DNA from: Catonella morbi ATCC 51271 | GTDB lineage: Bacteria; Bacillota; Clostridia; Lachnospirales; Lachnospiraceae | Reading direction: 5' to 3' | Length of the DNA: 64,000 bases | Assembly: GCF_000160035.2 (NCBI RefSeq) | Contig: NZ_KI535371.1 | Location: 109,899-173,898 of the forward strand | Shown here: in pieces, positions 15,383-25,323 of the stretch | Position numbering within the stretch: the stretch's first letter is position 1 | How the letters are laid out: each line of letters begins with the position of its first letter | The notes under the pieces: model-generated | What the model was told of the DNA's origin: nothing | Database searches by the model: none | Seen by the model: only the letters and a program-made list of their open reading frames with translations | Program-made: the position numbers and the translations under genes

Positions 15383-16465
15383 ATGAAAAAGTTAAAAGGT
15401 TTTTTGGCGGTAGCACTTGCAGTTATGATGGCAGTATCACTTACGGCCTGCGGAGGAGAAAGTAAACCGACTTCATCCGCAAAGAAAGATATGTCGTCAG
15501 CTAAAAGTTCAAGTGGAGCAGTTACATCCGAGACTTCATCAGCTTCTAAAAGCGGAACAGGCAGTACTGCATCTGTAGCCGGTGAAGAAAAGTATGCGAT
15601 AGTTTTGAAGACACAGTCGAGCCAGTTCTGGCAGGACATGAAAGCAGGTATCGAGGAGGAGGCCGCAAAGCTCGGAGTAAAGGTAGACGTACAGTCCGGA
15701 AATACGGAGGACGACGTAGAGGGACAGGTGCAGGTACTTGAGAACTTCGTTAGTACGGGTGAATATAAGGCAATCGGTGTGGCACCTATTTCAGATGTAA
15801 ATCTGAATAACGCTATTGCGGAAGGCTGTTCAAAAGGGATAGTCTTCATTGATATCGATGAAAAAATAGATGCCAAGGCTCTCGGAGAACTCGGAGGCGG
15901 ACTCTATGCTTATGTTGCTACCGACAATAAAGAAGTCGGAGAGACGGGTGCCGGAGAATTGTTGAAACAGGTGGGAAATAATGCGGAAGTAGCTATAATT
16001 GAAGGAAAGGCCGGAGCTTTATCGGGAGAACAGCGTCGTGACGGAGCAAAGGCGGCTTTTGAAGCAGCAGGGGCTAAGTTGGTGGATAGCCAGCCGGCGG
16101 ACTGGGACCGAACAAAAGCTATGGATGTGGCTACGAACATGATAAGTGCGAATCCTAACCTTAAAGCTATATACTGCTGTAATGACACAATGGCAATGGG
16201 AGCCGTAGAGGCCGTAAAAAAATCGGGAAAAGATATAAAGGTTTGCGGAACTGACGGAAATGACGATGCCATAAAGGCAGTAGCGGACGGAGAACTTGCT
16301 GCTACAGTAGCCCAGAATCCTAAGTTGGTAGGAGCCACCGCACTTAATCTAATGGTAAAAGCGGTTAAAGAAAATGCTAAACCGGAAGCAGGGGCCGAAG
16401 TCACTCAGACAGGTATTGCAGCTGTCCTTATAACAAAGGATAATGCTAAGGAGTATCTGAAATAA
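15383..16465 (+). CDS. alsB: Allose/ribose-type sugar-binding lipoprotein
   Basis: 360 aa. A lipoprotein signal ends in SLTACGG, followed by a Ser/Thr/Ala-rich linker to residue 70 and a type I periplasmic-binding domain (YAIVLKTQSSQFWQDMKAGI, GVAPISDVNLNNAI, DGNDDAIKAVADGELAATVA). It delivers sugar to the permease on the outer face of the membrane. Sequence alone would allow ribose, allose or another furanose or pyranose; the epimerase and kinase downstream favour allose. It is the first gene of the operon, behind the operator, with GGGAGGTAGATT before the ATG. Confidence 0.88.
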   Translation: MKKLKGFLAVALAVMMAVSLTACGGESKPTSSAKKDMSSAKSSSGAVTSETSSASKSGTGSTASVAGEEKYAIVLKTQSSQFWQDMKAGIEEEAAKLGVKVDVQSGNTEDDVEGQVQVLENFVSTGEYKAIGVAPISDVNLNNAIAEGCSKGIVFIDIDEKIDAKALGELGGGLYAYVATDNKEVGETGAGELLKQVGNNAEVAIIEGKAGALSGEQRRDGAKAAFEAAGAKLVDSQPADWDRTKAMDVATNMISANPNLKAIYCCNDTMAMGAVEAVKKSGKDIKVCGTDGNDDAIKAVADGELAATVAQNPKLVGATALNLMVKAVKENAKPEAGAEVTQTGIAAVLITKDNAKEYLK

Positions 16466-16502
16466 TTAACATACAGCCTATCATAGAATCGGACGTATTA
16501 AT

Positions 16503-16540
16503 CCCAAATTATTCACGGGATATTTTGTGAATAATTTGGG
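16503..16540. repeat. Compact palindromic repeat with 14-bp perfect arms
   Basis: CCCAAATTATTCAC (16503-16516), a 10-nt loop, and GTGAATAATTTGGG (16527-16540). The arms match the ends of the ~175-bp repeats at 3316 and 55962. A further single end, ATGAATAATTTGGAG, lies at 16565. The hairpin falls between the binding-protein gene and the ATPase gene, where it could raise the level of the upstream message relative to the rest of the operon. Confidence 0.7.
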
Positions 16541-16609
16541 TTAGTTTATATATAACACGTCACATGAATAATTTGGAGTAATCTTATCCCGTAATGAAGG
16601 AGAGGGCAC

Positions 16610-18136
16610 ATGGAAACTGTTGTTTCAATGAAGGATATAATAAAAACTTTTCCGGGAGTAGTCGCGTTAAACAAAATAAGTTTTGATGTCAAGGCCGGGG
16701 AAGTACATGTACTTTTGGGAGAAAACGGTGCCGGGAAATCTACCCTGATGAAGGTATTGAGCGGAGTTTATCAACCGGACAGTGGCAGTATAACGCTTGA
16801 CGGAAAAACTTATGAAAGGCTTACCCCTCATATATCCGCGGAGGGTGGCATAAGCATTATTTACCAGGAATTGAGTGTCGTGAACTGGCTTGACATTAGA
16901 GAAAATATATTTATGGGAAGACTCCCAAAGAAAAAATTTGGCCCGATATATCAGATAGATTACGAGAAGCTTGACAGAGATACGGAAAAGCTTTTGGAAC
17001 AGGTAAACTTACAGGCATATAAGCCGACGGTAAGTGTGGGCGAATTAGGTATAAGTGAAAAGCAGATGGTAGAAATAGCCAAGTCGGTTTCTTTTAATGC
17101 AAAGGTTATAGTCATGGATGAGCCAACCTCGTCGCTCACCGATGAGGAGGTTAAAAAACTGTTCGCTATAATAAGACGTCTGAAAAGTGAAGGGAAAGCT
17201 ATAGTTTTTATTTCACATAAGCTTTCGGAGATTGCTGAAATCGGTGACAGAATAACAATAATGAAGGATGGGGGCTATGTCGGAACTTATAATGTGAAAG
17301 ACCTTACAACCGATGATATGGTAAAACTTATGGTCGGAAGAGAGATACAGGGAAGCTATCAACATCCGGAAGGAGACGGATTTAGTTTCGGAGAGACAAT
17401 ATTTGAGGTAAGGGGTCTTACGCGCAAAGACGAAAAGGTAAAAAATATTTCATTTAGCCTAAAAAAAGGGGAAATTCTGGGGTTTTCAGGATTGGTGGGA
17501 GCCGGAAGAAGTGAACTGATGGATGCAATATTCGGTGCAAGTCCCATTAAAGCGGGAGAGATATATCTAAACGGAAAAAAGATTGTCATAAAAAATCCTT
17601 ATTCGGCGTTAAAGACAGGTGTAGGAATGCTTACGGAAAATAGGAGAGAAACCGGATTTTTTGGCAATTTCAGTAATAAAAAGAATATTTCCATTGTTAA
17701 TCAGCTAAAAAAATCAAAAGTTGACGGGATAGTGGGCACAATCGATGAAAAAGATGAACGTAAAATGGCTGAAGATCAACACAAGGCTCTGCAGATTAAG
17801 TGGGTGGATGAAGAACAGCTCACACTTAATCTTTCGGGAGGTAATCAACAGAAAGTAATTTTGGGCAAATGGATGGCGGCAGGGATGAAAGTTATTATTT
17901 TTGATGAGCCGACCAAAGGAATAGATGTAGGGACCAAAAGTGAAATATACAAACTTATGAGAAAACTTTCCGATGAAGGCATAGGAATAATAGTTGTTTC
18001 GAGCGAAATGCCGGAGCTTTTGGGGCTTTGTGATCGTATAACAGTTATGGCGGGCGGAAAAATAACCGGAGAATTTGAAGTAAGAGAAGCTACTGAGGAG
18101 AGACTGGTTAAGGCGGCTACAAAAGAGGAAATGTGA
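16610..18136 (+). CDS. alsA: Allose/ribose-type ABC transporter ATPase (two ATPase domains)
   Basis: 508 aa, two fused nucleotide-binding domains as usual for RbsA/AlsA/MglA proteins. The first has Walker A GENGAGKST, a degenerate signature, and Walker B VIVMDEPTSSL; the second has the characteristically altered Walker A region GLVGAGRSE and signature LSGGNQQKV with IIFDEPTKGID. It powers the permease encoded 13 bp downstream. GGAGAGGGCAC precedes the ATG. Confidence 0.93.
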   Translation: METVVSMKDIIKTFPGVVALNKISFDVKAGEVHVLLGENGAGKSTLMKVLSGVYQPDSGSITLDGKTYERLTPHISAEGGISIIYQELSVVNWLDIRENIFMGRLPKKKFGPIYQIDYEKLDRDTEKLLEQVNLQAYKPTVSVGELGISEKQMVEIAKSVSFNAKVIVMDEPTSSLTDEEVKKLFAIIRRLKSEGKAIVFISHKLSEIAEIGDRITIMKDGGYVGTYNVKDLTTDDMVKLMVGREIQGSYQHPEGDGFSFGETIFEVRGLTRKDEKVKNISFSLKKGEILGFSGLVGAGRSELMDAIFGASPIKAGEIYLNGKKIVIKNPYSALKTGVGMLTENRRETGFFGNFSNKKNISIVNQLKKSKVDGIVGTIDEKDERKMAEDQHKALQIKWVDEEQLTLNLSGGNQQKVILGKWMAAGMKVIIFDEPTKGIDVGTKSEIYKLMRKLSDEGIGIIVVSSEMPELLGLCDRITVMAGGKITGEFEVREATEERLVKAATKEEM

Positions 18137-18149
18137 GGAGGATGAAACG

Positions 18150-19130
18150 GTGGATACAAAAAATGTCGTAAAGAGAAAGAAGTCTTTTGGAGATTTTTGG
18201 GATAAATACAGTACAATTTCCATTCTGGTTATTATGATACTTGTGTTCGGTCTCCTCCGCTACAAGAGTTTTTTAACAAGCGGAAACATGTTAAAAATCC
18301 TTGAACAGAGTTCAATAACAATTTTGCTGGGACTGGGAGAATTTTTTGCTATTCTTCTCGGAGGGATTGACCTCAGTGTAAGTTCAATAATGGCCTTATC
18401 AGGGGCGGTAAGTGCAAAGCTCATGACAGAAGCGGGGATGCCGCCGATAGCTGCCGTAATGATAGGGGTTGTCATTTTAGGTATAGCTGTAGGCTTTATT
18501 AATGGATTACTGGTTACGGCAACCGGGCTTCCGCCTTTTATAATTACTTTAGGTACTCAGGCTATTTTGAGAAGTATGGTCTATATAATAACCAATGCCA
18601 GGGCGGCGTCGGGACTTCCTGTCTCCTTCAATAAAACCATAGGAGGAAGCATAGGCATTTTCCCAATGCCGGTAATAATTGCTCTTGTAACAGCCGCTCT
18701 TCTGGCTTATTTTGGCAAAAAGACACAATGCGGAAGGAATCTGTATGCAATAGGAGGAAATCCTCAAGCAGCGTGGTATGCAGGAATTACAGTGAAAAAA
18801 CATACAATAATAGCATTTATGATATCCGGATTATGTGCTTCTCTTGCGGGAATGGTAAATATAGCGAGACTTGCGGCGGCGGAGCCTAATGCGGGAACCG
18901 GTTATGAAACATTTGCGATAGAGGCGGTAATAATCGGAGGTGCTTCGTTCTTTGGAGGAGTAGGCAAGATACCCAAGGTAATAATCGGAGGTCTAATCAT
19001 AGGTGTTATAAACAACGGACTTAACATGTGCGGAGTTTCAAGCTATTATCAGCAGCTTGCTATGGGATGTCTGCTTATTATAGCAGTCACTCTTGACAGA
19101 TTTTTCGGAGCAAGCCGTAAGAGTTCATAA
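18150..19130 (+). CDS. alsC: Allose/ribose-type ABC transporter permease
   Basis: 326 aa, eight to ten membrane segments, with family motifs GIDLSVSSIMALSGA and EAVIIGGASFFGGVG. The start is GTG at 18150 with GGAGGATGAAAC before it. It forms the channel with the AlsA-type ATPase; spacing of 13 bp to that gene shows co-transcription. Confidence 0.93.
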   Translation: MDTKNVVKRKKSFGDFWDKYSTISILVIMILVFGLLRYKSFLTSGNMLKILEQSSITILLGLGEFFAILLGGIDLSVSSIMALSGAVSAKLMTEAGMPPIAAVMIGVVILGIAVGFINGLLVTATGLPPFIITLGTQAILRSMVYIITNARAASGLPVSFNKTIGGSIGIFPMPVIIALVTAALLAYFGKKTQCGRNLYAIGGNPQAAWYAGITVKKHTIIAFMISGLCASLAGMVNIARLAAAEPNAGTGYETFAIEAVIIGGASFFGGVGKIPKVIIGGLIIGVINNGLNMCGVSSYYQQLAMGCLLIIAVTLDRFFGASRKSS

Positions 19131-19165
19131 CTGTTGTATATATTTTTAATTGAAAGGATTATTAT

Positions 19166-19849
19166 ATGAAGCCTTTATTTACAGTCAGTCTTATGTGTAT
19201 GGATTTTCTGGATATGAAAAACCAGATAGATGTATTGAATGAGGAATTTGATGGCTATCACATGGATGTTATGGATGGACATTTTTGCAAAAATATAACC
19301 TTAAGTCCGGATATCATAAAAGCAGTGGGAAAAGCGGCCAAAAAGCCTATGGATGTGCATCTTATGACGACTGAGCCCAATGATTGGATAAAGTCGTGTG
19401 CCGAAGCGGGGGCTGAACTTATAAGTCCCCATGCCGAAACTATAAATACGAATGCTTTTCGTACCATTAATCGTATAAAGGATTTGGGTTGCAAAACAGG
19501 AGTTACGCTCAATCCTGCAACCCCGCTGGCTTATTGCAAAGAGTACTTAGGTCGTATAGATGTACTCACCATTATGACCGTAGATGTAGGTTTTGCAGGA
19601 CAGCCTTTTATAAGAGAAATGCTCGATAAGATAAAGGAAGCGAAGAAACTCAGGGAAGAAAACGGTTGGCATTATCAGATAATGATAGACGGTTCCTGTA
19701 ACAAAAAAACATTTAAGGATCTTTATGCAGCGGGTGCCGAATGTTTTATACTGGGAAGTTCGGGACTTTTTTCTTTAGATGATGATTTAAGGGTGGCTTG
19801 TGCCAAAGCAAAAAAAATCTTTGAGGAAGAAACCGGTGTTAAACTGTAA
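19166..19849 (+). CDS. alsE: D-allulose-6-phosphate 3-epimerase
   Basis: 227 aa TIM-barrel protein of the ribulose-phosphate 3-epimerase family. It has the metal and catalytic motifs YHMDVMDGHF, DVHLM, TIMTVDVGFAGQPF and MIDGSCNK. The conserved SLMCMD opening and GHFCKN, ETINxxAFR and DGSCN segments match AlsE more closely than Rpe. It interconverts allulose-6-phosphate and fructose-6-phosphate, the last step that brings allose into glycolysis. It follows the permease by 35 bp. Confidence 0.88.
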   Translation: MKPLFTVSLMCMDFLDMKNQIDVLNEEFDGYHMDVMDGHFCKNITLSPDIIKAVGKAAKKPMDVHLMTTEPNDWIKSCAEAGAELISPHAETINTNAFRTINRIKDLGCKTGVTLNPATPLAYCKEYLGRIDVLTIMTVDVGFAGQPFIREMLDKIKEAKKLREENGWHYQIMIDGSCNKKTFKDLYAAGAECFILGSSGLFSLDDDLRVACAKAKKIFEEETGVKL

Positions 19850-19865
19850 GAGGGAGGAATTAACC

Positions 19866-20792
19866 GTGGCGGAGCCTGTTGTTTTAGGAATCGATATAGG
19901 AGGAACCAATATTCGTCTTGGTTTGGTGAACGAAAGCTATAAGTTGGAAGGATTCGAGATACGGCCGACAGAAAGCGTTTTCACAAAAGAAAGTGATGCT
20001 GTCGAAAAATTTGGAGGGCTTGTAAAGGGATACATTGAGAAAAATCTGAATGACAGGGTTTTAAAAGCCGTATCGGCAGGCTTTCCGTCCACCGTAAGCC
20101 GCGACAGGAGAACAGTCATACAAACACCTAATATCGAGGCCATTCCCGATGACTTTTTGATAGTGGATGCACTTGAAGAAATTTTTGATTTTCCGATCTT
20201 TATAAATAAAGATACAAATAACCTTTTGTTCTATGATATGAAAGAGCTGGGGATAGAAGATTGCGACAGCGTGTGCGGAATTTATTTCGGAACCGGGGTG
20301 GGAAATGCCGTAATGATTGATGGGAAAATACTTTCAGGACATAACGGAGTTGCTTCCGAACTCGGTCATATGCCTATTTACGGGAATATGAAAAAATGTA
20401 CCTGCGGAAACGAGAGCTGTCTCGAGACTGTAGTATCGGGGATTGCTCTTGAAAATTTGAGGAATGAATTTTTTCCGGATATTGAAATAAAAGATATATT
20501 TGCTCAAAAGGGAGAAACGAAAGAAATTAAGACATTTGTCAGAGGAATGGCTCAGGCTGTTGCTACGCAGGAAAATCTTTTTGATCCTGAATGCATTGTG
20601 CTTGGAGGAGGACTTCTTATGAATGGATTCTTTCCTTTTGATGAATTCGAAAAAGATATACATTATTTTACAAGAAAGCCCTATCCTGAAAAGAATATGA
20701 AAATAAAATATTCCCGTCCTGCGCAGATAAATGGTGTTATAGGCGCTGCAATTTACGCATTTAAGCGTATGAAAAATCAAAATTATCTGTAA
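19866..20792 (+). CDS. alsK: Allose kinase, ROK family
   Basis: The frame is open from 19800, inside alsE, but GTG at 19866 has GGGAGGAATTAACC in front and gives a 308 aa protein starting VAEPVVLGIDIGGTN, the usual N-terminus and length. ROK features are the ATP motif DIGGTNIRLG, the catalytic stretch GIYFGTGVGNAVMIDGKI, ELGHM, and zinc-ligand CTCGNESCLE. It should phosphorylate allose to allose-6-phosphate in the cytosol. Gap to alsE is 16 bp. Confidence 0.88.
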   Translation: MAEPVVLGIDIGGTNIRLGLVNESYKLEGFEIRPTESVFTKESDAVEKFGGLVKGYIEKNLNDRVLKAVSAGFPSTVSRDRRTVIQTPNIEAIPDDFLIVDALEEIFDFPIFINKDTNNLLFYDMKELGIEDCDSVCGIYFGTGVGNAVMIDGKILSGHNGVASELGHMPIYGNMKKCTCGNESCLETVVSGIALENLRNEFFPDIEIKDIFAQKGETKEIKTFVRGMAQAVATQENLFDPECIVLGGGLLMNGFFPFDEFEKDIHYFTRKPYPEKNMKIKYSRPAQINGVIGAAIYAFKRMKNQNYL

Positions 20793-20835
20793 ACGAAACA
20801 AAATGAATGTGAGGAAAATACATCGGAGGTACTGT

Positions 20836-21291
20836 ATGAAACTTGTAATAGGAAGCGATCATGTCGGGTATGATTATAAAGAGATAATCAAGCTGTATTT
20901 AAAAGAAAAAGGAATAGACGTAACAGATGTGGGTACCGACAGTACGGAAAGGTTTGACTATCCAATAAGCGGATATAAGGCGGCAAAAATAATTGTGGCT
21001 GGGGAAGCGGACGGAGGTGTATTAATATGCGGTACGGGGGTTGGTATATCTCTGGCTGCAAACAAAGTTAAGGGCATAAGAGCTTGTGTATGCAGTGAAC
21101 CTTATTCCGCGGGACTTTCCAAGTGTCATAATAACACAAATATAATAGCCTTTGGGTCAAGAGTAGTAGGCATAGAGCTTGCGAAGATGATAGTGGATGC
21201 CTGGCTTGAAGCAAAATATGAGGGCGGCAGACATGGAAAAAGGGTTGAAATGATTGCTGAGATAGAAAACACCGGAGAACTTATGGTATGA
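20836..21291 (+). CDS. rpiB: RpiB-type isomerase (allose-6-phosphate / ribose-5-phosphate)
   Basis: ATG 20836 follows ATCGGAGGTACTGT and gives 151 aa, the usual RpiB length. Motifs GSDHVGYDYKE, DVGTDSTERFDYP, the catalytic Cys in GGVLICGTGVGISLAANKV, and RACVCSEPYSA are all present. RpiB enzymes convert ribose-5-phosphate to ribulose-5-phosphate and many also act on allose-6-phosphate, giving allulose-6-phosphate. Placed after alsE and alsK it supplies the missing middle step of the pathway. Confidence 0.92.
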   Translation: MKLVIGSDHVGYDYKEIIKLYLKEKGIDVTDVGTDSTERFDYPISGYKAAKIIVAGEADGGVLICGTGVGISLAANKVKGIRACVCSEPYSAGLSKCHNNTNIIAFGSRVVGIELAKMIVDAWLEAKYEGGRHGKRVEMIAEIENTGELMV

Positions 21292-21295
21292 TAAC

Positions 21296-21342
21296 ATATA
21301 CAAATGAACCGTACGCTACCCGCGCATGGTTCATTTGTATAT
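21296..21342. terminator. Hairpin at the end of the allose operon
   Basis: ATATACAAATGAACC and its exact 15-bp complement enclose a 17-nt GC-rich loop, starting 5 bp after the rpiB stop. There is no long T-run after it. Confidence 0.65.
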
Positions 21343-21377
21343 AAGAATAAAATATAAATAAAATCACATATATTCAT

Positions 21378-21406
21378 TTTACTAATAAATATATCCATGC
21401 TATACT
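21378..21406 (+). promoter_or_regulatory. purL promoter
   Basis: TTTACT at 21378-21383, 17-bp spacer, TATACT at 21401-21406, about 43 bp before the ATG. No purine riboswitch is visible in the short leader. Confidence 0.5.
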
Positions 21407-21448
21407 AAATATAATTGTAACCAAAACCTATAAATAAGGAGTGGGACT

Positions 21449-24400
21449 ATGGGAAATATTAGAAGAATATATGTTGAAAAGAAAACTGATTATGCTGTAA
21501 GGGCGAGGGAGCTTAAAGAGGAATTTGCAGACTATCTTTCTCTTAAGAAGCTTGAAGCTGTAAGGGTGCTTATCAGATATGATATTGAAAATCTGGATGA
21601 AGCTACCTATAAAAAGGCTCTTGGCATTGTATTCTCCGAACCGCCTGTAGACTTGCTTTATGAGGAGAACTTTCCGCTTGAGGCTTCTGAAAGAGAGTTT
21701 TCGGTAGAATATCTGCCGGGGCAGTTTGACCAGAGGGCAGATAGTGCCGTTCAATGCGTGAAGCTCTTAAATGAAGAAGCTGAGTCTGTTATTCAGTCTG
21801 CTACTACATATGTAGTAAAGGGTGAAATTACAGATAAAGAATTTGAAAAAATTAAAGCTTATCTTATAAACCCTGTTGATTCAAGAGAAGCATACAAGGA
21901 TAAGCCTGAAACCATAGTTCAGAATTTCCCTGAGCCTCCGGATGTGAAAATCTTTGAAGGCTTTAGAACTATGTCCGAAGACGAGCTTAAGGAGCTTTAT
22001 GCTTCGCTCAATCTTGCTATGACATTTAAGGACTTTTTATTTATAAGAAAATATTTTGCAGAAGAAGAAAAAAGAGATCCGAGTGTAACTGAAATCAGAA
22101 TGCTTGATACCTACTGGTCAGACCATTGCCGTCACACTACCTTCCTTACAGAGCTTACAGAGATAGACTTTGAAGAAGGCAAGTATTCCAAGCCTTTGGT
22201 GGACAGCTACAACAGTTATAAGGAAAATTTTGCAGAGCTTTACAAGGACAGGGATGATAAGTATATCTGTCTTATGGATATAGCACTTATGGGAATGAAG
22301 AAGCTAAAGGCTCTTGGCAAGCTTACGGATATGGAGGTTTCAGACGAGATAAATGCCTGCTCCATAGTTGTGCCTGTGGAAGAAACTTTGGCAGATGGAA
22401 CCAAGAATACAGAAGAATGGCTGATTTTCTTTAAGAATGAAACACATAACCATCCTACAGAGATTGAGCCTTTTGGTGGGGCGGCTACCTGTCTTGGCGG
22501 AGCCATCAGAGATCCGCTTTCTGGCAGGGGCTATGTATATCAGGCTATGCGTGTTACAGGAGCTGCTGATCCTACTTTGCCGCTTTCAGAAACTATAAAA
22601 GGCAAGCTGCCACAGAGAAAGATAGTTACAGGGGCGGCGGCAGGTTATAGCTCTTACGGCAACCAGATTGGTCTTGCAACCGGACTTGTAGATGAAATTT
22701 ATCATCCTGATTATGTGGCTAAGCGTCTTGAAATCGGTGCGGTTATGGGAGCAGCCAGAAGAAAAAATGTAATCAGGGAAACTTCAGATCCTGGCGACCG
22801 GATTATCTTGCTTGGAGGCCGTACGGGACGTGATGGTATAGGAGGGGCTACAGGCTCATCCAAGTCACATACAACCAAGTCCATAGATACCTGCGGAGCT
22901 GAGGTGCAGAAGGGAAATGCTCCTACAGAGCGTAAGATTCAGAGATTTTTCAGAAGGCCTGAGATAACAAAGCTTATAAAGAAATGTAATGATTTTGGAG
23001 CCGGCGGTGTTTCTGTTGCAATCGGAGAATTGGCGGCAGGGCTTCATATCAATCTTGATAAAGTACCTAAGAAATATGCGGGACTTGATGGTACGGAGAT
23101 AGCTATTTCCGAGTCACAGGAAAGAATGGCTATAGTTGTGGACAGTAAAGATGTAGAAGCTATGCTTAAGTTCGCTGATGAGGAGAACCTTGAAGCTGTG
23201 GTTGTAGCGGAAGTTACAAAAGAGCCTCGTCTTGTGATGGAATGGCGCGGTAAGGAGATAGTAAATATAAGCAGAGCCTTTATTGACACAAATGGAGCCA
23301 GAAGTGAAGCTAAAGCCAGCGTATCAGCTCCTAATCCGGACAAATTTTACGAAAACCACAATAAGGAATTTGAAGGCAAGAGTCTTAAAGAGGCTTGGCT
23401 TGTTATGCTTAGTGATTTAAATGTATGCGGTAAAAAGGGATTGGTTGAGAGATTTGACAGCTCAATCGGAGCAGCTACAGTGACCATGCCGTTTGGCGGT
23501 AAATATCAGTTAAGCCCTATTCAGACTATGACAGCAAAGCTTCCGAATGACCTTGGCGAAAGTGACGCAGTCACTCTTATGAGCTATGGCTTTGATCCGT
23601 ATATTTCAAAGGAAAGCCCTTATCATGGTGCTGTTTATGCGGTTATTAACTCTGTGGCAAAGATAGTTGCTGCCGGTGGAGAACTGACTAAGATTCATTT
23701 CACCTTCCAGGAGTATTTTAAGAGGCTTGGAGACAAGGCAGTGCGTTGGGGAGAGCCTCTTGCAGCCCTGCTCGGAGCCTATGAAGCACAGATGCAGCTT
23801 GGACTTGCCTCAATAGGTGGTAAGGACAGTATGTCGGGCAGCTTTAACGATATAGATGTACCTCCTACTTTAGTAAGTTTTGCGGTCGATATGGGTAAGG
23901 CAGATGAAATTATCAGCCCTGAGCTTAAAAAGTCCGGAAATGTGCTTGTAAAATTTAATATAGAAGAAAATGAGTTTAGGCTTCCTGTATTTGAGAAGCT
24001 GATATCTGCTTATAAAAAAATTACCGAACTTATTCATAAAAAATCCATAGTTTCAGCCTATGCACTCGGAAGATACGGTGTGGCTGAAGCAGTCAGCAAG
24101 ATGGCTTTCGGTAATAAGCTCGGCGTTAAATTTGATGAAAAGCTTACAGATGAAGATTTCTTTAAGCCTGATTTTACAGGTATAGTTGCAGAAGTAAATG
24201 CAGACGATTTGGATGAGGTGATGAAATCAGGACTGGATGTAATCAGGCTGGGTGAAGTTACTGAGTGTGGAAAATTTGAATTTGCAAATGTAACTATAGA
24301 CATAGAAGAAATGCTGGGAAACTGGATGGGTAAGCTTGAAAAGGTATATCCTACAAAGACAGGTGAGGAAGTAGAAAAGCTAACAGAGAAGCTTTATGAT

Positions 24401-25267
24401 GTAAGAAATGAGGCAGACTTTGCAAGAAAGAATGAGGCAAAGCTTTATATAGCCAAAGAAAAGATAGCAAAGCCTAGGGTATTTATACCTGTATTTCCGG
24501 GAACAAACTGTGAATATGATTTAACCAAAGCCTTCCAGAAAGCAGGTGCAGAAGTTCAGACAGTGGTATTTAAGAACCTTAATGCACAGAACATAAAGGA
24601 TTCTGTATCGGAGTATGTAAAGGCTATAAAGAATTCTCAGATAATAATGTTCCCAGGCGGTTTCTCAGCAGGTGACGAGCCTGACGGTTCAGCCAAGTTT
24701 ATAGCCTCCGTATTTAGAAATCCGCAGATTGCTGAGGAAACCAATAGGCTGCTTAAAGAGAGAGATGGTCTTATACTTGGTATTTGTAACGGTTTTCAGG
24801 CACTTATCAAGCTTGGACTTGTGCCTTACGGAGAGATAACAAAGATAGAGGAAACCTCACCTACTCTTACTACCAATAAGATAGGCAGGCATATTTCGCA
24901 GTCTGTTTATACAAAGGCAGTTACAAACAAATCTCCATGGCTTATGAATATTGAACTCGGAAAGACCTATTCCATCCCTGCTTCACATGGTGAGGGAAGA
25001 TTTGTGGCAAATGAAGAATGGCTTAAGAAACTTTCTGAAAATGGTCAGATAGCTTTTAGGTATGCAGATGCAGATGGCAATGTAACCATGGATGAAAGCT
25101 TTAATCCAAACGGCTCTTATATGGCGGTTGAAGGCATCATAAGTCCTGATGGAAGAGTGCTGGGTAAGATGTGTCATTCTGAGAGAATTGGTGAAAATGT
25201 AGCTGTCAATATAACCGGAGAGAAAAATCAGGGGATATTTGAGAGTGGTGTGGAGTATTATAGATAG
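21449..25267 (+). CDS. purL: Phosphoribosylformylglycinamidine synthase, single-chain form
   Basis: 1272 aa, combining the synthetase and glutaminase parts that many Firmicutes encode as separate PurL, PurQ and PurS. Synthetase features: DTYWSDHCRHTTF, NETHNHPTEIEPFGGAATC, GGRTGRDGIGGATGSS. The C-terminal ~260 aa are a class I glutamine amidotransferase: FPGGFSAGDE, the nucleophile in LGICNGFQ, and PASHGEGRF. It makes FGAM from FGAR, glutamine and ATP in purine synthesis. RBS AAGGAGTGGGACT. No other pur gene is adjacent. Confidence 0.96.
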   Translation: MGNIRRIYVEKKTDYAVRARELKEEFADYLSLKKLEAVRVLIRYDIENLDEATYKKALGIVFSEPPVDLLYEENFPLEASEREFSVEYLPGQFDQRADSAVQCVKLLNEEAESVIQSATTYVVKGEITDKEFEKIKAYLINPVDSREAYKDKPETIVQNFPEPPDVKIFEGFRTMSEDELKELYASLNLAMTFKDFLFIRKYFAEEEKRDPSVTEIRMLDTYWSDHCRHTTFLTELTEIDFEEGKYSKPLVDSYNSYKENFAELYKDRDDKYICLMDIALMGMKKLKALGKLTDMEVSDEINACSIVVPVEETLADGTKNTEEWLIFFKNETHNHPTEIEPFGGAATCLGGAIRDPLSGRGYVYQAMRVTGAADPTLPLSETIKGKLPQRKIVTGAAAGYSSYGNQIGLATGLVDEIYHPDYVAKRLEIGAVMGAARRKNVIRETSDPGDRIILLGGRTGRDGIGGATGSSKSHTTKSIDTCGAEVQKGNAPTERKIQRFFRRPEITKLIKKCNDFGAGGVSVAIGELAAGLHINLDKVPKKYAGLDGTEIAISESQERMAIVVDSKDVEAMLKFADEENLEAVVVAEVTKEPRLVMEWRGKEIVNISRAFIDTNGARSEAKASVSAPNPDKFYENHNKEFEGKSLKEAWLVMLSDLNVCGKKGLVERFDSSIGAATVTMPFGGKYQLSPIQTMTAKLPNDLGESDAVTLMSYGFDPYISKESPYHGAVYAVINSVAKIVAAGGELTKIHFTFQEYFKRLGDKAVRWGEPLAALLGAYEAQMQLGLASIGGKDSMSGSFNDIDVPPTLVSFAVDMGKADEIISPELKKSGNVLVKFNIEENEFRLPVFEKLISAYKKITELIHKKSIVSAYALGRYGVAEAVSKMAFGNKLGVKFDEKLTDEDFFKPDFTGIVAEVNADDLDEVMKSGLDVIRLGEVTECGKFEFANVTIDIEEMLGNWMGKLEKVYPTKTGEEVEKLTEKLYDVRNEADFARKNEAKLYIAKEKIAKPRVFIPVFPGTNCEYDLTKAFQKAGAEVQTVVFKNLNAQNIKDSVSEYVKAIKNSQIIMFPGGFSAGDEPDGSAKFIASVFRNPQIAEETNRLLKERDGLILGICNGFQALIKLGLVPYGEITKIEETSPTLTTNKIGRHISQSVYTKAVTNKSPWLMNIELGKTYSIPASHGEGRFVANEEWLKKLSENGQIAFRYADADGNVTMDESFNPNGSYMAVEGIISPDGRVLGKMCHSERIGENVAVNITGEKNQGIFESGVEYYR

Positions 25268-25293
25268 TGAATAATCAGGGCTCAGGAATGAAT

Positions 25294-25323
25294 GGCGGCA
25301 GAAAGTATTTTGATTCTGCCGCC
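25294..25323 (+). terminator. purL terminator
   Basis: GGCGGCAGAA and TTCTGCCGCC form a perfect 10-bp stem, followed by TTATTTTTATT. Confidence 0.9.

Noticed and set aside
17714..18223. 169 aa minus-strand frame across the alsA/alsC junction
   Set aside because: Antisense to two well-supported transporter genes; Phe/Ser-rich composition typical of shadow frames.
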